64,000 bases of DNA from Haloimpatiens lingqiaonensis (GTDB lineage Bacteria > Bacillota > Clostridia > Clostridiales > Clostridiaceae): the NCBI RefSeq assembly GCF_044502415.1, contig NZ_CP172402.1; one strand, given 5' to 3'. Positions within the stretch are counted from its first letter, which is position 1, and each line of letters begins with the position of its first letter. A program made the translations under genes and the position numbers. Below are positions 36,429 to 45,380 of this stretch, piece by piece. Under the pieces are notes generated by a model, which was not told where the DNA came from, did not search any database, and saw only the letters and a program-made list of their open reading frames with translations.

Positions 36429-36881
36429 ATGGCTAAAGAGGAGTTTTTTACTTTTAGGCAGTATATGCAAAAGGAAGGCAATGCATTAACGGCTTCTGCG
36501 GAGGATTATTTAGAGATGGTGTACAGATTGTCCTTTGGGAATGGTTATACGAGAATTGGGGATTTGGCAGAGGCACTAAATGTTCAGCCTCCATCTGTAA
36601 CAAAAATGATTCAAAAGCTTGCGGAAATTGATTTAGTTAAATATGAAAAATACGGAATAGTGGTTTTAAGTGATAAAGGGAAAACCATAGGAAAATTTTT
36701 ATTAGATAGACATAATACTATTGAGAGATTTTTAAACTTATTACAGGTTTCAGAAGTTTTAGATGAAACGGAAAAAATAGAACATACCATAGATGATGAA
36801 ACTCTTTTAGGGATAAAAAAGTTAGTTAAATTTTTTGAAGACAATGAGGAAATAAAAACAAAATTTATATCTGAATTTTAA
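36429..36881 (+). CDS. DtxR/MntR-family metal-dependent regulator
   Basis: 150 residues. Winged helix at about 20-80 (ASAEDYLEMVYRLS, TRIGDLAEALNVQPPSVTKMIQKLAEIDLVKYEKYGIVVLSDKG), followed by the metal-binding/dimer domain (RHNTIERFLN). The second half is shorter and more diverged than in classical MntR, with DETEKIEHTIDDETL holding possible ligands. It faces feoAB, so it probably controls iron uptake in response to Fe(II) or Mn(II). There is no SH3 domain. GGAAGTGA precedes the ATG. Confidence 0.85.
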   Translation: MAKEEFFTFRQYMQKEGNALTASAEDYLEMVYRLSFGNGYTRIGDLAEALNVQPPSVTKMIQKLAEIDLVKYEKYGIVVLSDKGKTIGKFLLDRHNTIERFLNLLQVSEVLDETEKIEHTIDDETLLGIKKLVKFFEDNEEIKTKFISEF

Positions 36882-36914
36882 AGTTACATTCTAGGGGTTG
36901 CCCCATTAAAGAAT

Positions 36915-36975
36915 TTACATACGATATAGTGTTCTAAAGATTTAAATCTAGCACAATATATCGTAGTATTTATTT
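36915..36975 (+). terminator. Terminator of the DtxR-type gene
   Basis: TACGATATAGTG pairs with CACAATATATCGTA, ending in TATTTATTTTT. The rest of the gap to 37288 is AT-rich and shows no gene. Confidence 0.65.
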
Positions 36976-37287
36976 TTAGTGCGACAGCTCCTATTTTTGT
37001 TTATCAGAAAACTTTTAAAAATAAATTCTTCATAATTTTTAAGTTTAAGATATTTTACGCAATTGTATATGAACTTAAATATATAAATAATCATTGCGAA
37101 TGGTAATAAATAACATTTAATATAGAGTCTTAATATCAATTGAGAACAGTTATAGGTGCGTTTAAGCTTGAAACATATTAATATTAGTGATATATTAAAA
37201 ATAATATTATTATCAATTGAAACAAAACTGATAGTAATGCATATAATATTTATATATAAATTATTAAATTAAGAGTGAGGTATAAAA

Positions 37288-39861
37288 ATGGAAGGAAACA
37301 CTATTAAAGGTTTAAATTCTACAGAAGTTAAAAATCTTCAAGAAGAATATGGGTTAAATGAACTTGTAAAAGAAGAGAAAAGTAACGCTATAAAAAAATT
37401 TTTTGGTGTATTTAAAGAGCCTATGTTTTTATTACTAGTAGGTACAGCTATATTGTATTTGCTATTAGGAGATGCACAGGAAGCTTGCATAATGTTGGTG
37501 TTTGTAGTGTTTGTAGCTTCCATAACCTTTGTACAGGAATGGAAGACAGAAAAAACTTTAAACGCACTAAAGGAATTAACAACCCCAGAAGTTACAGTAC
37601 TTCGTGATGGGGAGAAGAGGACTATAAAAAGCTTTGAGCTTGTACCAGGTGACATAGTGTATTTAAAAGAGGGGGAAAGGATACCTGCAGACTGCGATGT
37701 TTTGGAAGTATCTAATTTTTCCGTAGATGAATCTGTTTTAACTGGTGAAGCAGAGCCAGTTTTTAAAGTGGTTAAGGAAGAGGGCTTGAAAAATGATTCT
37801 TCTGAATACTGGAGAAAAGATAGAGTTTATGCAGGTACTTTAAGTATATTTGGTACATGTACTGCTAGAGTTGTAAATACAGGGTTTAAATCTGAGTACG
37901 GGAAGATAAGTAAGGCAGTTAGTGAGGCCAAAGAAGAGTTATCCCCACTTCAAAAGAAAACACAGTATTTAGTAAAGTCACTTGCTATAGCTGGATTTTG
38001 CTTATGCTTATTGGTTATAGGACTAACGTATTTATATAATCACAATATTATACAGAGCATTCTTTCAGGTATAACTTTGGCCATGGCAATAATCCCTGAA
38101 GAATTTCCTGTGGTTTTAACTGTATTTTTATCATTAGGAGCCTTTAGATTGGCTAAAAATAATACTCTTATGAGAAAAATTTCTGCAGTGGAGACTTTGG
38201 GAGCTGCTACAGTTTTAGCTGTAGATAAAACGGGAACCATAACTAAAAACTCCATGGAAGTTAAGAAGGTACTTTATAAAAACAATATAATTAATATAGA
38301 AGAACTAAATGATAGAGAACTTAGTAATTTAATGATAAAATCCTGCGAAGAAAATCCATATGATCCTATGGAAAAAGCTATCGTTAATAGTGCAAAAGAG
38401 TGTATAAATAGCATGAAAGATTCGGTTAGAAATACAAAAGAATATATTGGAGATATGGCAAGAACTACAAATGGTGAGGATTATGACTATCATATAGAAA
38501 TAGTCAACAAAATACCTTTTGATCCTAAAACAAAAAGAATGGCTAATATATATAAAGAAGATGAAGATAACTTCTATGTAGCAGCTAAGGGATCACCAGA
38601 GAAAATATTATCTTTGTGCAATCTTAGTAGGGAAGAGGAAGAAAAAGTAGAAAAGTATGTAGATGAAATGGCTGAAAAAGGCTTAAGGGTACTAGCTTTT
38701 GCAGATGGACACAGTGTAGAAATTAAAGACAATTTAGAAGAATACACGTTAGAGTTTAAAGGTTTAGTAGGACTTCAGGATCCTCCAAAAGAAGGAGTAA
38801 AAGAGGCCATAAATTTATGTAGAGAAGCGGGCATTAGAGTAATAATGATAACAGGGGATTATAGCAAAACAGCTATGGCTATAGGAAATGAAATAGGACT
38901 TTCATTCAATAATTGTGCTATAACTGGAGAAGCAATAGATAGAATGACAGATGATGAATTGTGTGAAGCGGTAAAGGGATGCGATGTGTTTTCACGTGTA
39001 GTTCCAGAGCATAAAATGAGAATAGTAAAGGCTTTAAAGAAAAATGGAGACATTGTAGCCATGACAGGAGACGGTGTAAATGACGCACCAGCACTTAAGA
39101 GTGCAGACATTGGAGTTGCCATGGGTAAAAGAGGAACAGACGTAGCTAAAGAAGCAGCCCATATGATATTAATGGATGACAATTTTACAACTATAGTTAA
39201 GTCAGTTAAAGATGGAAGAAGAATTTATGATAATATAAGAAAAGCTATGGTTTATATAATGATAATTCACATTCCAATTGTTGCATTAGCATTATTTTCA
39301 CCTGTTTTTAATTTACCTCAAGTGCTTTTGCCTGTACACATAGTACTTTTAGAGCTTATAATTGACCCTACTTGTTCATTGGTATTTGAAGGGGAAGAGG
39401 CAGAACGAGATATAATGCAAAAACCGCCAAGATCTCCAAAAGAGCCATTAGTTACACGTGGTATGCTGTCAAAGGTTCTGTCCCAAGGAATAATAATGTT
39501 TTTAGCAGCATTTCTTCCATTTCACTACTTAGTAGATAGTGGAATTCCAGTAGATGCAGCTAGAAGTTTCTCATTAATTACGTTAGTAATGTCTAATGTA
39601 ATTATGGTTTTAGTAAACAGATCTAACACTGAATATTTGATTCACATATTTAAAGAAAAACAAAACACAGCAAGATTAGTAGTAAATGCTCTTGCTTTAG
39701 TTATGGTTTTAGGTATAGTCTATGTTCCGGTATTTCATACTATATTTAAGACTAGAAGCTTAAACTTTAATATGCTCCTATTATCTTGTCTAACAGGAAT
39801 ATTAGCAGGTATATGGTGGGAAGTAGTAAAATTTATAAAAAATAAAAAGGCAGAAAAGTAA
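37288..39861 (+). CDS. P-type Ca2+-transporting ATPase
   Basis: 857 residues, P2 type. Actuator TGEAEP (SVLTGEAEP), phosphorylation motif AVDKTGTITKN, the KMA-like KTKRMANIY ATP-binding region, the hinge TGDGVNDAPALKSADIGVAMG, and ten membrane helices. M4 has IPEEFPVV, the PEGL-type ion site (PEEFP). An insertion of about 30 residues near 370-400 is polar. It should export Ca2+ from the cytoplasm. The C-terminal helices carry VLLELIIDPTCSLVFEGE, typical of bacterial Ca-ATPases. A GAGTGAGG ribosome site precedes the ATG. It is a single gene. Confidence 0.9.
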   Translation: MEGNTIKGLNSTEVKNLQEEYGLNELVKEEKSNAIKKFFGVFKEPMFLLLVGTAILYLLLGDAQEACIMLVFVVFVASITFVQEWKTEKTLNALKELTTPEVTVLRDGEKRTIKSFELVPGDIVYLKEGERIPADCDVLEVSNFSVDESVLTGEAEPVFKVVKEEGLKNDSSEYWRKDRVYAGTLSIFGTCTARVVNTGFKSEYGKISKAVSEAKEELSPLQKKTQYLVKSLAIAGFCLCLLVIGLTYLYNHNIIQSILSGITLAMAIIPEEFPVVLTVFLSLGAFRLAKNNTLMRKISAVETLGAATVLAVDKTGTITKNSMEVKKVLYKNNIINIEELNDRELSNLMIKSCEENPYDPMEKAIVNSAKECINSMKDSVRNTKEYIGDMARTTNGEDYDYHIEIVNKIPFDPKTKRMANIYKEDEDNFYVAAKGSPEKILSLCNLSREEEEKVEKYVDEMAEKGLRVLAFADGHSVEIKDNLEEYTLEFKGLVGLQDPPKEGVKEAINLCREAGIRVIMITGDYSKTAMAIGNEIGLSFNNCAITGEAIDRMTDDELCEAVKGCDVFSRVVPEHKMRIVKALKKNGDIVAMTGDGVNDAPALKSADIGVAMGKRGTDVAKEAAHMILMDDNFTTIVKSVKDGRRIYDNIRKAMVYIMIIHIPIVALALFSPVFNLPQVLLPVHIVLLELIIDPTCSLVFEGEEAERDIMQKPPRSPKEPLVTRGMLSKVLSQGIIMFLAAFLPFHYLVDSGIPVDAARSFSLITLVMSNVIMVLVNRSNTEYLIHIFKEKQNTARLVVNALALVMVLGIVYVPVFHTIFKTRSLNFNMLLLSCLTGILAGIWWEVVKFIKNKKAEK

Positions 39862-39962
39862 TTTGAGATAAAAATTAAACTACCTTTTGTATAAGTGTAA
39901 GTTATTAAAACTTTTTATAATTCAGCTCGTAAAACCTTGTGGTTGTGGATGTAAGGGCTTTA

Positions 39963-39995
39963 AGTTAGGGAAGTTTGATACTTCCCTAACTTCAC
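39963..39995 (+). terminator. Terminator-like hairpin after the Ca-ATPase gene
   Basis: GTTAGGGAAGTTTGATACTTCCCTAAC, a 10-bp perfect stem followed by TTCACATT. It lacks a strong T-run. Confidence 0.5.
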
Positions 39996-40262
39996 ATTAT
40001 AATAATTTTGATTTTTAATGTATCTTTGAATTGATTCAGCACTATAGTTAAAATAGAGCATTTGAAAAGCCATTGTCAATTAGAGCTTTATACAAACCAT
40101 TGCCCACTAGAACTTGATACAAACAACGTTATCAGAAGTTTAGCACTTAAAAATTTTTGGGGCGTGAGCCCGCTGATTTATAATGAATGATTGAGGGTTA
40201 GGTTAAAAACCATAAATTCTGATTTTTGCTGGAAATTTTAGAGAAAAAATTTGCATAATAAA

Positions 40263-40313
40263 AGCATCCTTTTTATAATAGTTTTGACAAGAAACCAACT
40301 TAAAAAGGATGCT
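40263..40313 (+). promoter_or_regulatory. Hairpin masking the transposase ribosome site
   Basis: AGCATCCTTTTT (40263-40274) and AAAAAGGATGCT (40302-40313) are perfect 12-base inverted arms. The right arm contains the AAAGGATG ribosome site of the transposase, 7 bases before its ATG. A read-through transcript would hide the site, as known for other insertion sequences. Confidence 0.65.
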
Positions 40314-40319
40314 GATAAA

Positions 40320-41573
40320 ATGAGTAAAAGTTATTTAAAACAATTACTTACTTATATTAATAAGGTATACGATATAGGTGAAAAAATCAATAACTTAAAA
40401 GATAAAAGAATAAAATCTCCAGTAAAAATTTCAACAATTACCTTCGTGGTGTTATTTGGATTTATGCTTCAGATAAGAAGTTTCAATAGATTAGAACATT
40501 GGCTTAAAAAAGGCAAGTTTAAAAAAGTAATACCTAAAAAAACTAAAATGCCACGCATTGATGCCGTTAGGCGCTCCTTAAGTGATTTTGATTTAGATGG
40601 ATTAAAAGAAATTCATAAACATATAATAAAAACCATTGTAAAAAATAAAGTATTTAGAAATGGTACTATAGATAAATTAAAAGTAGTTGCCATAGACGGT
40701 GTAGAGCTATTTGAAAGCACTAAAAAGTGTTGTGATAAATGCCTTACAAGAGTTGATAAAAATGGAACTACTCATTATTTTCATAGAACAGTAGTATGTA
40801 CAACCGTAGGTTCTGATCCACACATTATTTTAGGGCAAGAGATGCTTGAGCCTAAAAAGGACAGTTCAGATAAGGATGAGGGGGAAACTACAGGTGGCAA
40901 AAGACTAATCAGAAGACTTTATAAAGAGTATCATCATTTTGCAGATATTATAGTTGCTGACGCTTTATATTGTAAGTCTACTTGGATTAAAGAAGTACTC
41001 TCTATAGGAATGAATGCAGTAGTAAGGGTTAAAGATGAACGACTTCATATTGTAAAAGATGCACTAGCTTTATTTAAGTGCCGTGAGGCAGATAAAGAAT
41101 GGATAGTTAATAAAAAAAATAAAAATTATTTAAAGATAAAAGCTTGGGATGAAGATAACTTTGAAATGGCTGATTCAGAAATAAAAGTAAGGTTTATAAA
41201 ATTTATAGAAGAAGTTCATACTGGAGATAAGGTAGAAATTAAAGAAGCATGGATTATAACAACAGACAAATTTACATCAGTAGAAACCTTATGGAAGATA
41301 ATGCATAAAAGATGGGACATTGAAAATAATGTATTTCATCAGTTAAAAACAGAATGGCATTTAGATCATTGTTTTCTTCATAGCCCTACGGGCGTAGAAA
41401 CAGTGGCAATGTTTTTAATACTAGCATTTAATTTGATGCAATTGTACTTTTTTAGGTGTATAAGATCCTTCAGAAAAAAACGAATGCTTCAAATAGATAT
41501 TGTTGAAGATATAAGAGATGAGAGATTTACTATAGAAGATGACTGGATCAATCCACTATTTGTAAAGACTTAA
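40320..41573 (+). CDS. IS4-like DDE transposase
   Basis: 417 residues. The DDE core is KVVAIDGVELFES (first Asp), ADIIVADALYCKSTWIKEV (second Asp) and MHKRWDIENNVFHQLKTEWHLDHCF (Glu, in the Y/R-W-x-IE-x-x-F pattern). A helical N-terminal domain and a CDKCLTR cysteine pair come first. The ATG at 40320 follows AAAGGATG. The frame is complete. The family is IS4-like or a related DDE_Tnp_1 group. I cannot assign a subgroup. Confidence 0.8.
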   Translation: MSKSYLKQLLTYINKVYDIGEKINNLKDKRIKSPVKISTITFVVLFGFMLQIRSFNRLEHWLKKGKFKKVIPKKTKMPRIDAVRRSLSDFDLDGLKEIHKHIIKTIVKNKVFRNGTIDKLKVVAIDGVELFESTKKCCDKCLTRVDKNGTTHYFHRTVVCTTVGSDPHIILGQEMLEPKKDSSDKDEGETTGGKRLIRRLYKEYHHFADIIVADALYCKSTWIKEVLSIGMNAVVRVKDERLHIVKDALALFKCREADKEWIVNKKNKNYLKIKAWDEDNFEMADSEIKVRFIKFIEEVHTGDKVEIKEAWIITTDKFTSVETLWKIMHKRWDIENNVFHQLKTEWHLDHCFLHSPTGVETVAMFLILAFNLMQLYFFRCIRSFRKKRMLQIDIVEDIRDERFTIEDDWINPLFVKT

Positions 41574-41818
41574 CTTTAAAATAAAATTGGAAATTATTTA
41601 TTAAGATTTCGTGGGGTAGGGGTAAGTGTATCTATTTTTGCGACCTATCGGTCTGCGGGCTTACCAGCCCTTTAAGTAAATGTAAAAAGATACAATTCCA
41701 GTAAAAATAAAATTTTTACTGGAATTTAGGTGCTAAATCTCTGCAACGTTATTGATATAATTGACAAAAAATATAAAGTGTAATAGAATAATAAAGTAAT
41801 GGAATAATAATTATATAT

Positions 41819-41895
41819 GTGCTCGTAGCTCAGTAGGATAGAGCAGCGGTTTCCTAAACCGCGTGCCGGGGGTTCGATTCCTCTCGGGCACACCA
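41819..41895 (+). tRNA. tRNA-Arg (CCU)
   Basis: A 77-base cloverleaf with encoded CCA. Acceptor GTGCTCG/CGGGCAC, anticodon stem GCGGT/ACCGC, loop TTCCTAA with anticodon CCT at 41853-41855, T-loop GGTTCGATTCC. It reads AGG. Its 3' 45 bases (41851-41895) are repeated at 55388-55432 and are the left attachment site of the integrative element. Integration leaves a whole tRNA. Confidence 0.95.
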
Positions 41896-41966
41896 TAGTG
41901 AAAGCCTTGTAAATGCTAAGTTTGCAGGGTTTTATTATTTTTGTGATTTTGCCGCTAAAATGCATT

Positions 41967-41987
41967 TTGTCGTTAATTTGTCGTTAA
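41967..41987. repeat. Putative integrase arm-binding repeats, left end
   Basis: Two direct TTGTCGTTAA decamers one base apart. The same pair occurs at 55252-55272, with an inverted AATAACGACAA copy at about 55282-55292, near the other end of the element. Placement near both attachment sites fits integrase arm sites. Confidence 0.6.
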
Positions 41988-42049
41988 TTTATTTTTTGTA
42001 TCTATTTTAAGATAAAAAAAGAGGTATACCTAACATGGTAATACCCAAA

Positions 42050-43189
42050 TTATTTACACATAATATCATTCAATTTATTTATTGCTTCCTGCTGCATATC
42101 CGGAAGTACATGGCTATAAGTATTAAGCGTTAAATTAATTGTACTATGCCCTAGACGTTCTGCTACTATTTTAGGGTGTATGTTAGCTTTTAGCATTAAA
42201 GTAGCGTGTGTGTGTCTCAAATCGTGAAATCTTATATATGGAATGTTTAACTCTTTACAAACACCATATTCTTTTAAAACTCTTCTAAAGTTCCTTGATA
42301 TATATTGTGGAGCATAAGGTAAACCAGTTTCTTTTATACATATAACAAAATTACTATCAGTATAATATTCACCATATTTCAGTTTATTTTCTTTTTGTTC
42401 AAGCCGAAGTCTTTTTAACTCCTTTATAGTAAAATCCAATAAAACTATTTTACGGTTAGATGATTTAGACTTTAAAGGTAATACTTCCAGGTGTCCATTA
42501 ACTTCCTGTAGTTGAGTTTTAACGTATATAATACCTTTGTCAAGGTCTACATTATCCCATGTAAGGCCAGCAATTTCTCCTAATCTCATTCCAGTGGTTG
42601 CCGCTAACATTACAGGGTAATATACTGACATTCCTTTTATACGTTCTAAAAGATTATTTAACTGCTCCTGGTCATATACTTGTAATTGTTTTTCTTCTTT
42701 CTTTGGAGCTTCCACTGCTTCCACTGGATTAACTGAAATTAATCTCCATTTTACCGCTTGATTTAGTGCTTTATGAAGCAGTGAATGGTAATGCCTTATT
42801 GAAGTAGCAGAATTATTAAGTTTTTCTTTACAATAGGTATAAAATTCTTGTATAGTTAAAGGATTTAATTTAGATAGTTCAACATGCCCCATATAAGGCT
42901 TAATTTGAACTCTAATTATTTGTTCATACCTTTTATATGTGCTATACCTAACAGTGGTTTGTGCATACTCTTTGAGCCATTTATCCATATATTCGGATAC
43001 GGTTAGTTTATCTGGTTTTACATAAGTGCCTTTTTCTAATTGGTTTAATATAATAGCGACTGTCTTTTCAGCTTCTTTTTTAGTTTTAAAGCCGCCCTTA
43101 TAGATCCGTTCTCTTTTTCCGTTGGTATCTCTATCGCCAGTATACATTGTAAATTCCCATTTATTATTACGTTTTCTAAATGTGGCCAC
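42050..43189 (-). CDS. int: Tyrosine recombinase (integrase)
   Basis: 379 residues: an N-terminal arm-binding domain (GGFKTKKEAEKTVAIILNQL), a SAM-like core-binding domain (about 60-150), and a catalytic domain with Arg in TGMRLGEIAGL, the HxLR box HDLRHTHA, GH in RLGHSTI, and the nucleophile Tyr in NTYSHV. The GTG at 43189, after GAAGGTG, is preferred to an ATG nine codons earlier without a ribosome site. It sits 154 bases from the tRNA-Arg target and catalyses insertion and excision at the 45-bp core. Confidence 0.95.
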   Translation of the reverse strand: MATFRKRNNKWEFTMYTGDRDTNGKRERIYKGGFKTKKEAEKTVAIILNQLEKGTYVKPDKLTVSEYMDKWLKEYAQTTVRYSTYKRYEQIIRVQIKPYMGHVELSKLNPLTIQEFYTYCKEKLNNSATSIRHYHSLLHKALNQAVKWRLISVNPVEAVEAPKKEEKQLQVYDQEQLNNLLERIKGMSVYYPVMLAATTGMRLGEIAGLTWDNVDLDKGIIYVKTQLQEVNGHLEVLPLKSKSSNRKIVLLDFTIKELKRLRLEQKENKLKYGEYYTDSNFVICIKETGLPYAPQYISRNFRRVLKEYGVCKELNIPYIRFHDLRHTHATLMLKANIHPKIVAERLGHSTINLTLNTYSHVLPDMQQEAINKLNDIMCK

Positions 43190-43320
43190 GGTATCACCTT
43201 CTTTTTTAAAACTCATTTAAAGTCATTTTAAGAGCGTTTTATATATTTAGGTAGTATTATACTAGAATGTGTTGAAACGCTCTAAAACAAGCTAATTTCA
43301 AAGGGAATTAACGAGTAAGT

Positions 43321-43617
43321 TTATTTTAAATTAATTACCGGTGCTAAATTTGCTAATACTTGGCTTAAGATACCTTTCAACTTCTCATTTTCTTGCGTAA
43401 GACGTTGTATTTCATTTTCCATACGTCTACGTTCTAATGGACTAAATTTTTCTATCCTAGTACCTTCCAACTCTGCAATATGTTCTGGTGTAAATCTTAT
43501 TGCTGGTATTCCTTCTACTGGAGTTATTAATCCATCTTTTCTCCAGTTTTCCACTGCTCGTACACTCACTTGCCAACGCTCCGCTAAATCCTTTTGTGTT
43601 AGAAGTTTATAATCCAA
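43321..43617 (-). CDS. Helix-turn-helix DNA-binding protein with coiled coil
   Basis: 98 residues. A helix-turn-helix (QKDLAERWQVSVRAVENWRKDGLITP) is followed by a coiled coil (about 60-90, RRMENEIQRLTQENEKLK). It resembles small MerR-like or excisionase-like proteins. It starts at TTG 43617 with AGAGGTG upstream. It lies between integrase and repressor on the same strand, so it may adjust integrase expression or excision direction. Confidence 0.7.
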   Translation of the reverse strand: MDYKLLTQKDLAERWQVSVRAVENWRKDGLITPVEGIPAIRFTPEHIAELEGTRIEKFSPLERRRMENEIQRLTQENEKLKGILSQVLANLAPVINLK

Positions 43618-43640
43618 GAATATCACCTCTATATGAGTTT

Positions 43641-44144
43641 TTATTTCTTGCTTAATTTATAAAGTTCATAATCCAGTATAAGTCTAATATTTTCTTTTAA
43701 CTGGTTATATTGGCTATTTGTTAATTTAGTGATTAATTTATCATCATAGTATACTTCATATATTGGAATTGTATCATTTTCAATAAGTTCAGTTATCTCC
43801 ATTGCCTGACGTTCAGATTCTTCTTGACTAATACCCGATATACCGGCAGAAGGAGCAATAGGTTTTAATTGATATCCTAGAATATTTAATAATTTTTCAG
43901 TTTCCCCAATGTTAATCACTTCTTTTTTTAATTCTTCAAAATCCATTAATTCATAAGATTTAACTCCAAGGGCTTTAGCTATAGCTTGAAGTATATCAAC
44001 ATCTATTTTTTTATTACCGTTTTCTATTTTACTTATTGTAGATTGACTAATTTTAAAACCGTTATTAGTCATTATTTCAGATAATTTATAAGTTGATAAT
44101 CCTCTATTTTCTCGTATTTGCTTAATCTTAGATCTAACACTCAT
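43641..44144 (-). CDS. cI-like XRE repressor of the element
   Basis: 167 residues. N-terminal XRE helix-turn-helix (about 5-60: LSTYKLSEIMTNNGFKISQSTISKIENG). The C-terminal half is short with no LexA-type protease motif, so induction probably uses an antirepressor protein as in satellite Stl proteins. This last point is inference. GGAGGTGA precedes the ATG. It is divergent from cro across a 163-base region with three operators. Confidence 0.85.
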   Translation of the reverse strand: MSVRSKIKQIRENRGLSTYKLSEIMTNNGFKISQSTISKIENGNKKIDVDILQAIAKALGVKSYELMDFEELKKEVINIGETEKLLNILGYQLKPIAPSAGISGISQEESERQAMEITELIENDTIPIYEVYYDDKLITKLTNSQYNQLKENIRLILDYELYKLSKK

Positions 44145-44172
44145 TAATATTCACCTCCATAGAATGGATTAT

Positions 44173-44291
44173 AATTCTAAAATGGAATTAATTCAAGCTT
44201 TTTAAAGATATTAAGAGAAAAACAACTATAGTTTAAGTTATTAATTCTATTATAGAATTGATAAAATAAAAAATAATTCTATAATAGAATT
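44173..44291. promoter_or_regulatory. Three 17-bp operators between repressor and cro
   Basis: Palindromes AATTCTATTATAGAATT (44243-44259) and AATTCTATAATAGAATT (44275-44291), plus the imperfect AATTCTAAAATGGAATT (44173-44189). The perfect sites are 32 bases apart (three helical turns). The third site lies toward the repressor gene. They fit a genetic switch read by the repressor and the Cro-like protein. Confidence 0.85.
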
Positions 44292-44307
44292 ATAGGGAGG
44301 TGAAACA

Positions 44308-44505
44308 ATGGTTATTAAAATTAAGGAATTGCGAAAAAAGAAAAATATTTCTCAATATAAATTGGCTGAATTAATGGGATTAAATCAATCTCAAATATCT
44401 AAAATTGAAAATGATAAAAGAAATTTAAAAGCTAATGAACTTAAAAAAATATCAGAAATTTTAGAGGTTCCAGTAACAGAATTATTTTTTTCAGAAGAAA
44501 AATAA
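44308..44505 (+). CDS. Cro-like XRE protein
   Basis: 65 residues, essentially one XRE helix-turn-helix (KKNISQYKLAELMGLNQSQISKIENDKRNLKANELKKISEILEVPVTELF). GGGAGGTGA lies before the ATG. It begins 16 bases after the last operator, as the first gene of the rightward operon. Confidence 0.88.
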   Translation: MVIKIKELRKKKNISQYKLAELMGLNQSQISKIENDKRNLKANELKKISEILEVPVTELFFSEEK

Positions 44506-44657
44506 AAAATTTTTAAATTACAGTTATATTTTTTTTAAAGAATGTGTAGTTAGGTATATCTTACGTTTTAAGATCTAAAAAATATCTAATCTTAACGTTA
44601 AACATTTCTTTTGTGCCGCAATGGTAAATAAAAAATTATGAAAGGAGATCGTTAGTA

Positions 44658-44957
44658 ATGAAAACTAAGCGGTTATTAAAATTTGCTGATATAAAGGCAG
44701 AAGTATTAGAAAGTTATAATGTGGCCCAAGTAGCAACTGTAACGCTAGATAATGTTGAATTTGTAGAAGGGTTAATTTCCAAAATAGATTTTGGAAAACA
44801 TACTTTTAAAGATGGCGCTGATATTTTATTTATAAAGCTTTACATGGGTAATATCAATGTAGCTACAGTAGCCACAACTGATAATTATGTAATAGAACGG
44901 GACGATGGTAAATATCCTTCGTTTTGGATAAGAAAAGCGGAAGAATTTGATTATTAA
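44658..44957 (+). CDS. Unknown protein of the element's early operon
   Basis: 99 residues, no recognised domain. It is rich in beta-strand-like segments (VAQVATVTLDNVEFVEGLIS, DILFIKLYMGNINVATVATTDNYVIE). A good ribosome site (AAAGGAGATC) precedes the ATG. It sits between cro and the xis-like gene. No function can be stated. Confidence 0.65.
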   Translation: MKTKRLLKFADIKAEVLESYNVAQVATVTLDNVEFVEGLISKIDFGKHTFKDGADILFIKLYMGNINVATVATTDNYVIERDDGKYPSFWIRKAEEFDY

Positions 44958-45009
44958 AAATGCAAGTTGATAATTTAAAACTTGCAAAATAATTAAGGAG
45001 GTTTTAATA

Positions 45010-45192
45010 ATGCAAGTTAAAACAAAATTAGATAATGTGTATACACCCAAGGAAGTTGCTCCAATGCTTAGAATTCATGTAAATTCAGTTTATGAATTAG
45101 TTGCAACAGGAGAATTAAGATCCATAAGAGTAGGCAGAAAAATATTGATAAGCGAAACTGCTATAGGTGAATTTATAAATGGTGCTAATTAA
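45010..45192 (+). CDS. Excisionase-like helix-turn-helix protein
   Basis: 60 residues matching the helix_turn_helix_17/excisionase family: VYTPKEVAPMLRIHVNSVYELVATGELRSIRVGRKILISETAIGEFI. Such proteins act as Xis or as AlpA-type activators of int and are typical of satellites at this position. AAGGAGG precedes the ATG. Confidence 0.85.
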   Translation: MQVKTKLDNVYTPKEVAPMLRIHVNSVYELVATGELRSIRVGRKILISETAIGEFINGAN

Positions 45193-45210
45193 ATAAAGGG
45201 GGTTATACTC

Positions 45211-45312
45211 ATGAGCATAAAATTATTTAAAGTTTATATAAACTTATGCAATGAATTAAAGGTATGTCCAACATGGGAAGGACTTAATAAATTTAAGGGG
45301 GCATTTAAATAG
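45211..45312 (+). CDS. 33-residue peptide of the early operon
   Basis: A short frame (MSIKLFKVYINLCNELKV then CPTWEGLNKFKGAFK) with a strong ribosome site AAAGGGGG before its ATG, between the xis-like gene and the primase gene. A still shorter frame (GTG near 45314 to 45364) follows. Expression is plausible because of the ribosome site, but function is unknown. Confidence 0.4.
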   Translation: MSIKLFKVYINLCNELKVCPTWEGLNKFKGAFK

Positions 45313-45380
45313 CGGTGTTAGATAAATTTATTGATATATTAAATGAACTTACAAATGAAGATTAAGAAAAGGAGGGTACT

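Larger units (their letters stand above)
40143..41690 (+). mobile_element. IS4-like insertion sequence within a dispersed repeat
   Basis: The left flank (40143-40187) and right flank (about 41572-41690) together match, inverted, one continuous repeat found empty at 32566-32772. The transposase gene sits between the two parts, so the element inserted into a repeat copy. The exact IS ends and target duplication could not be fixed by eye. The coordinates here include the repeat flanks. Confidence 0.6.
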
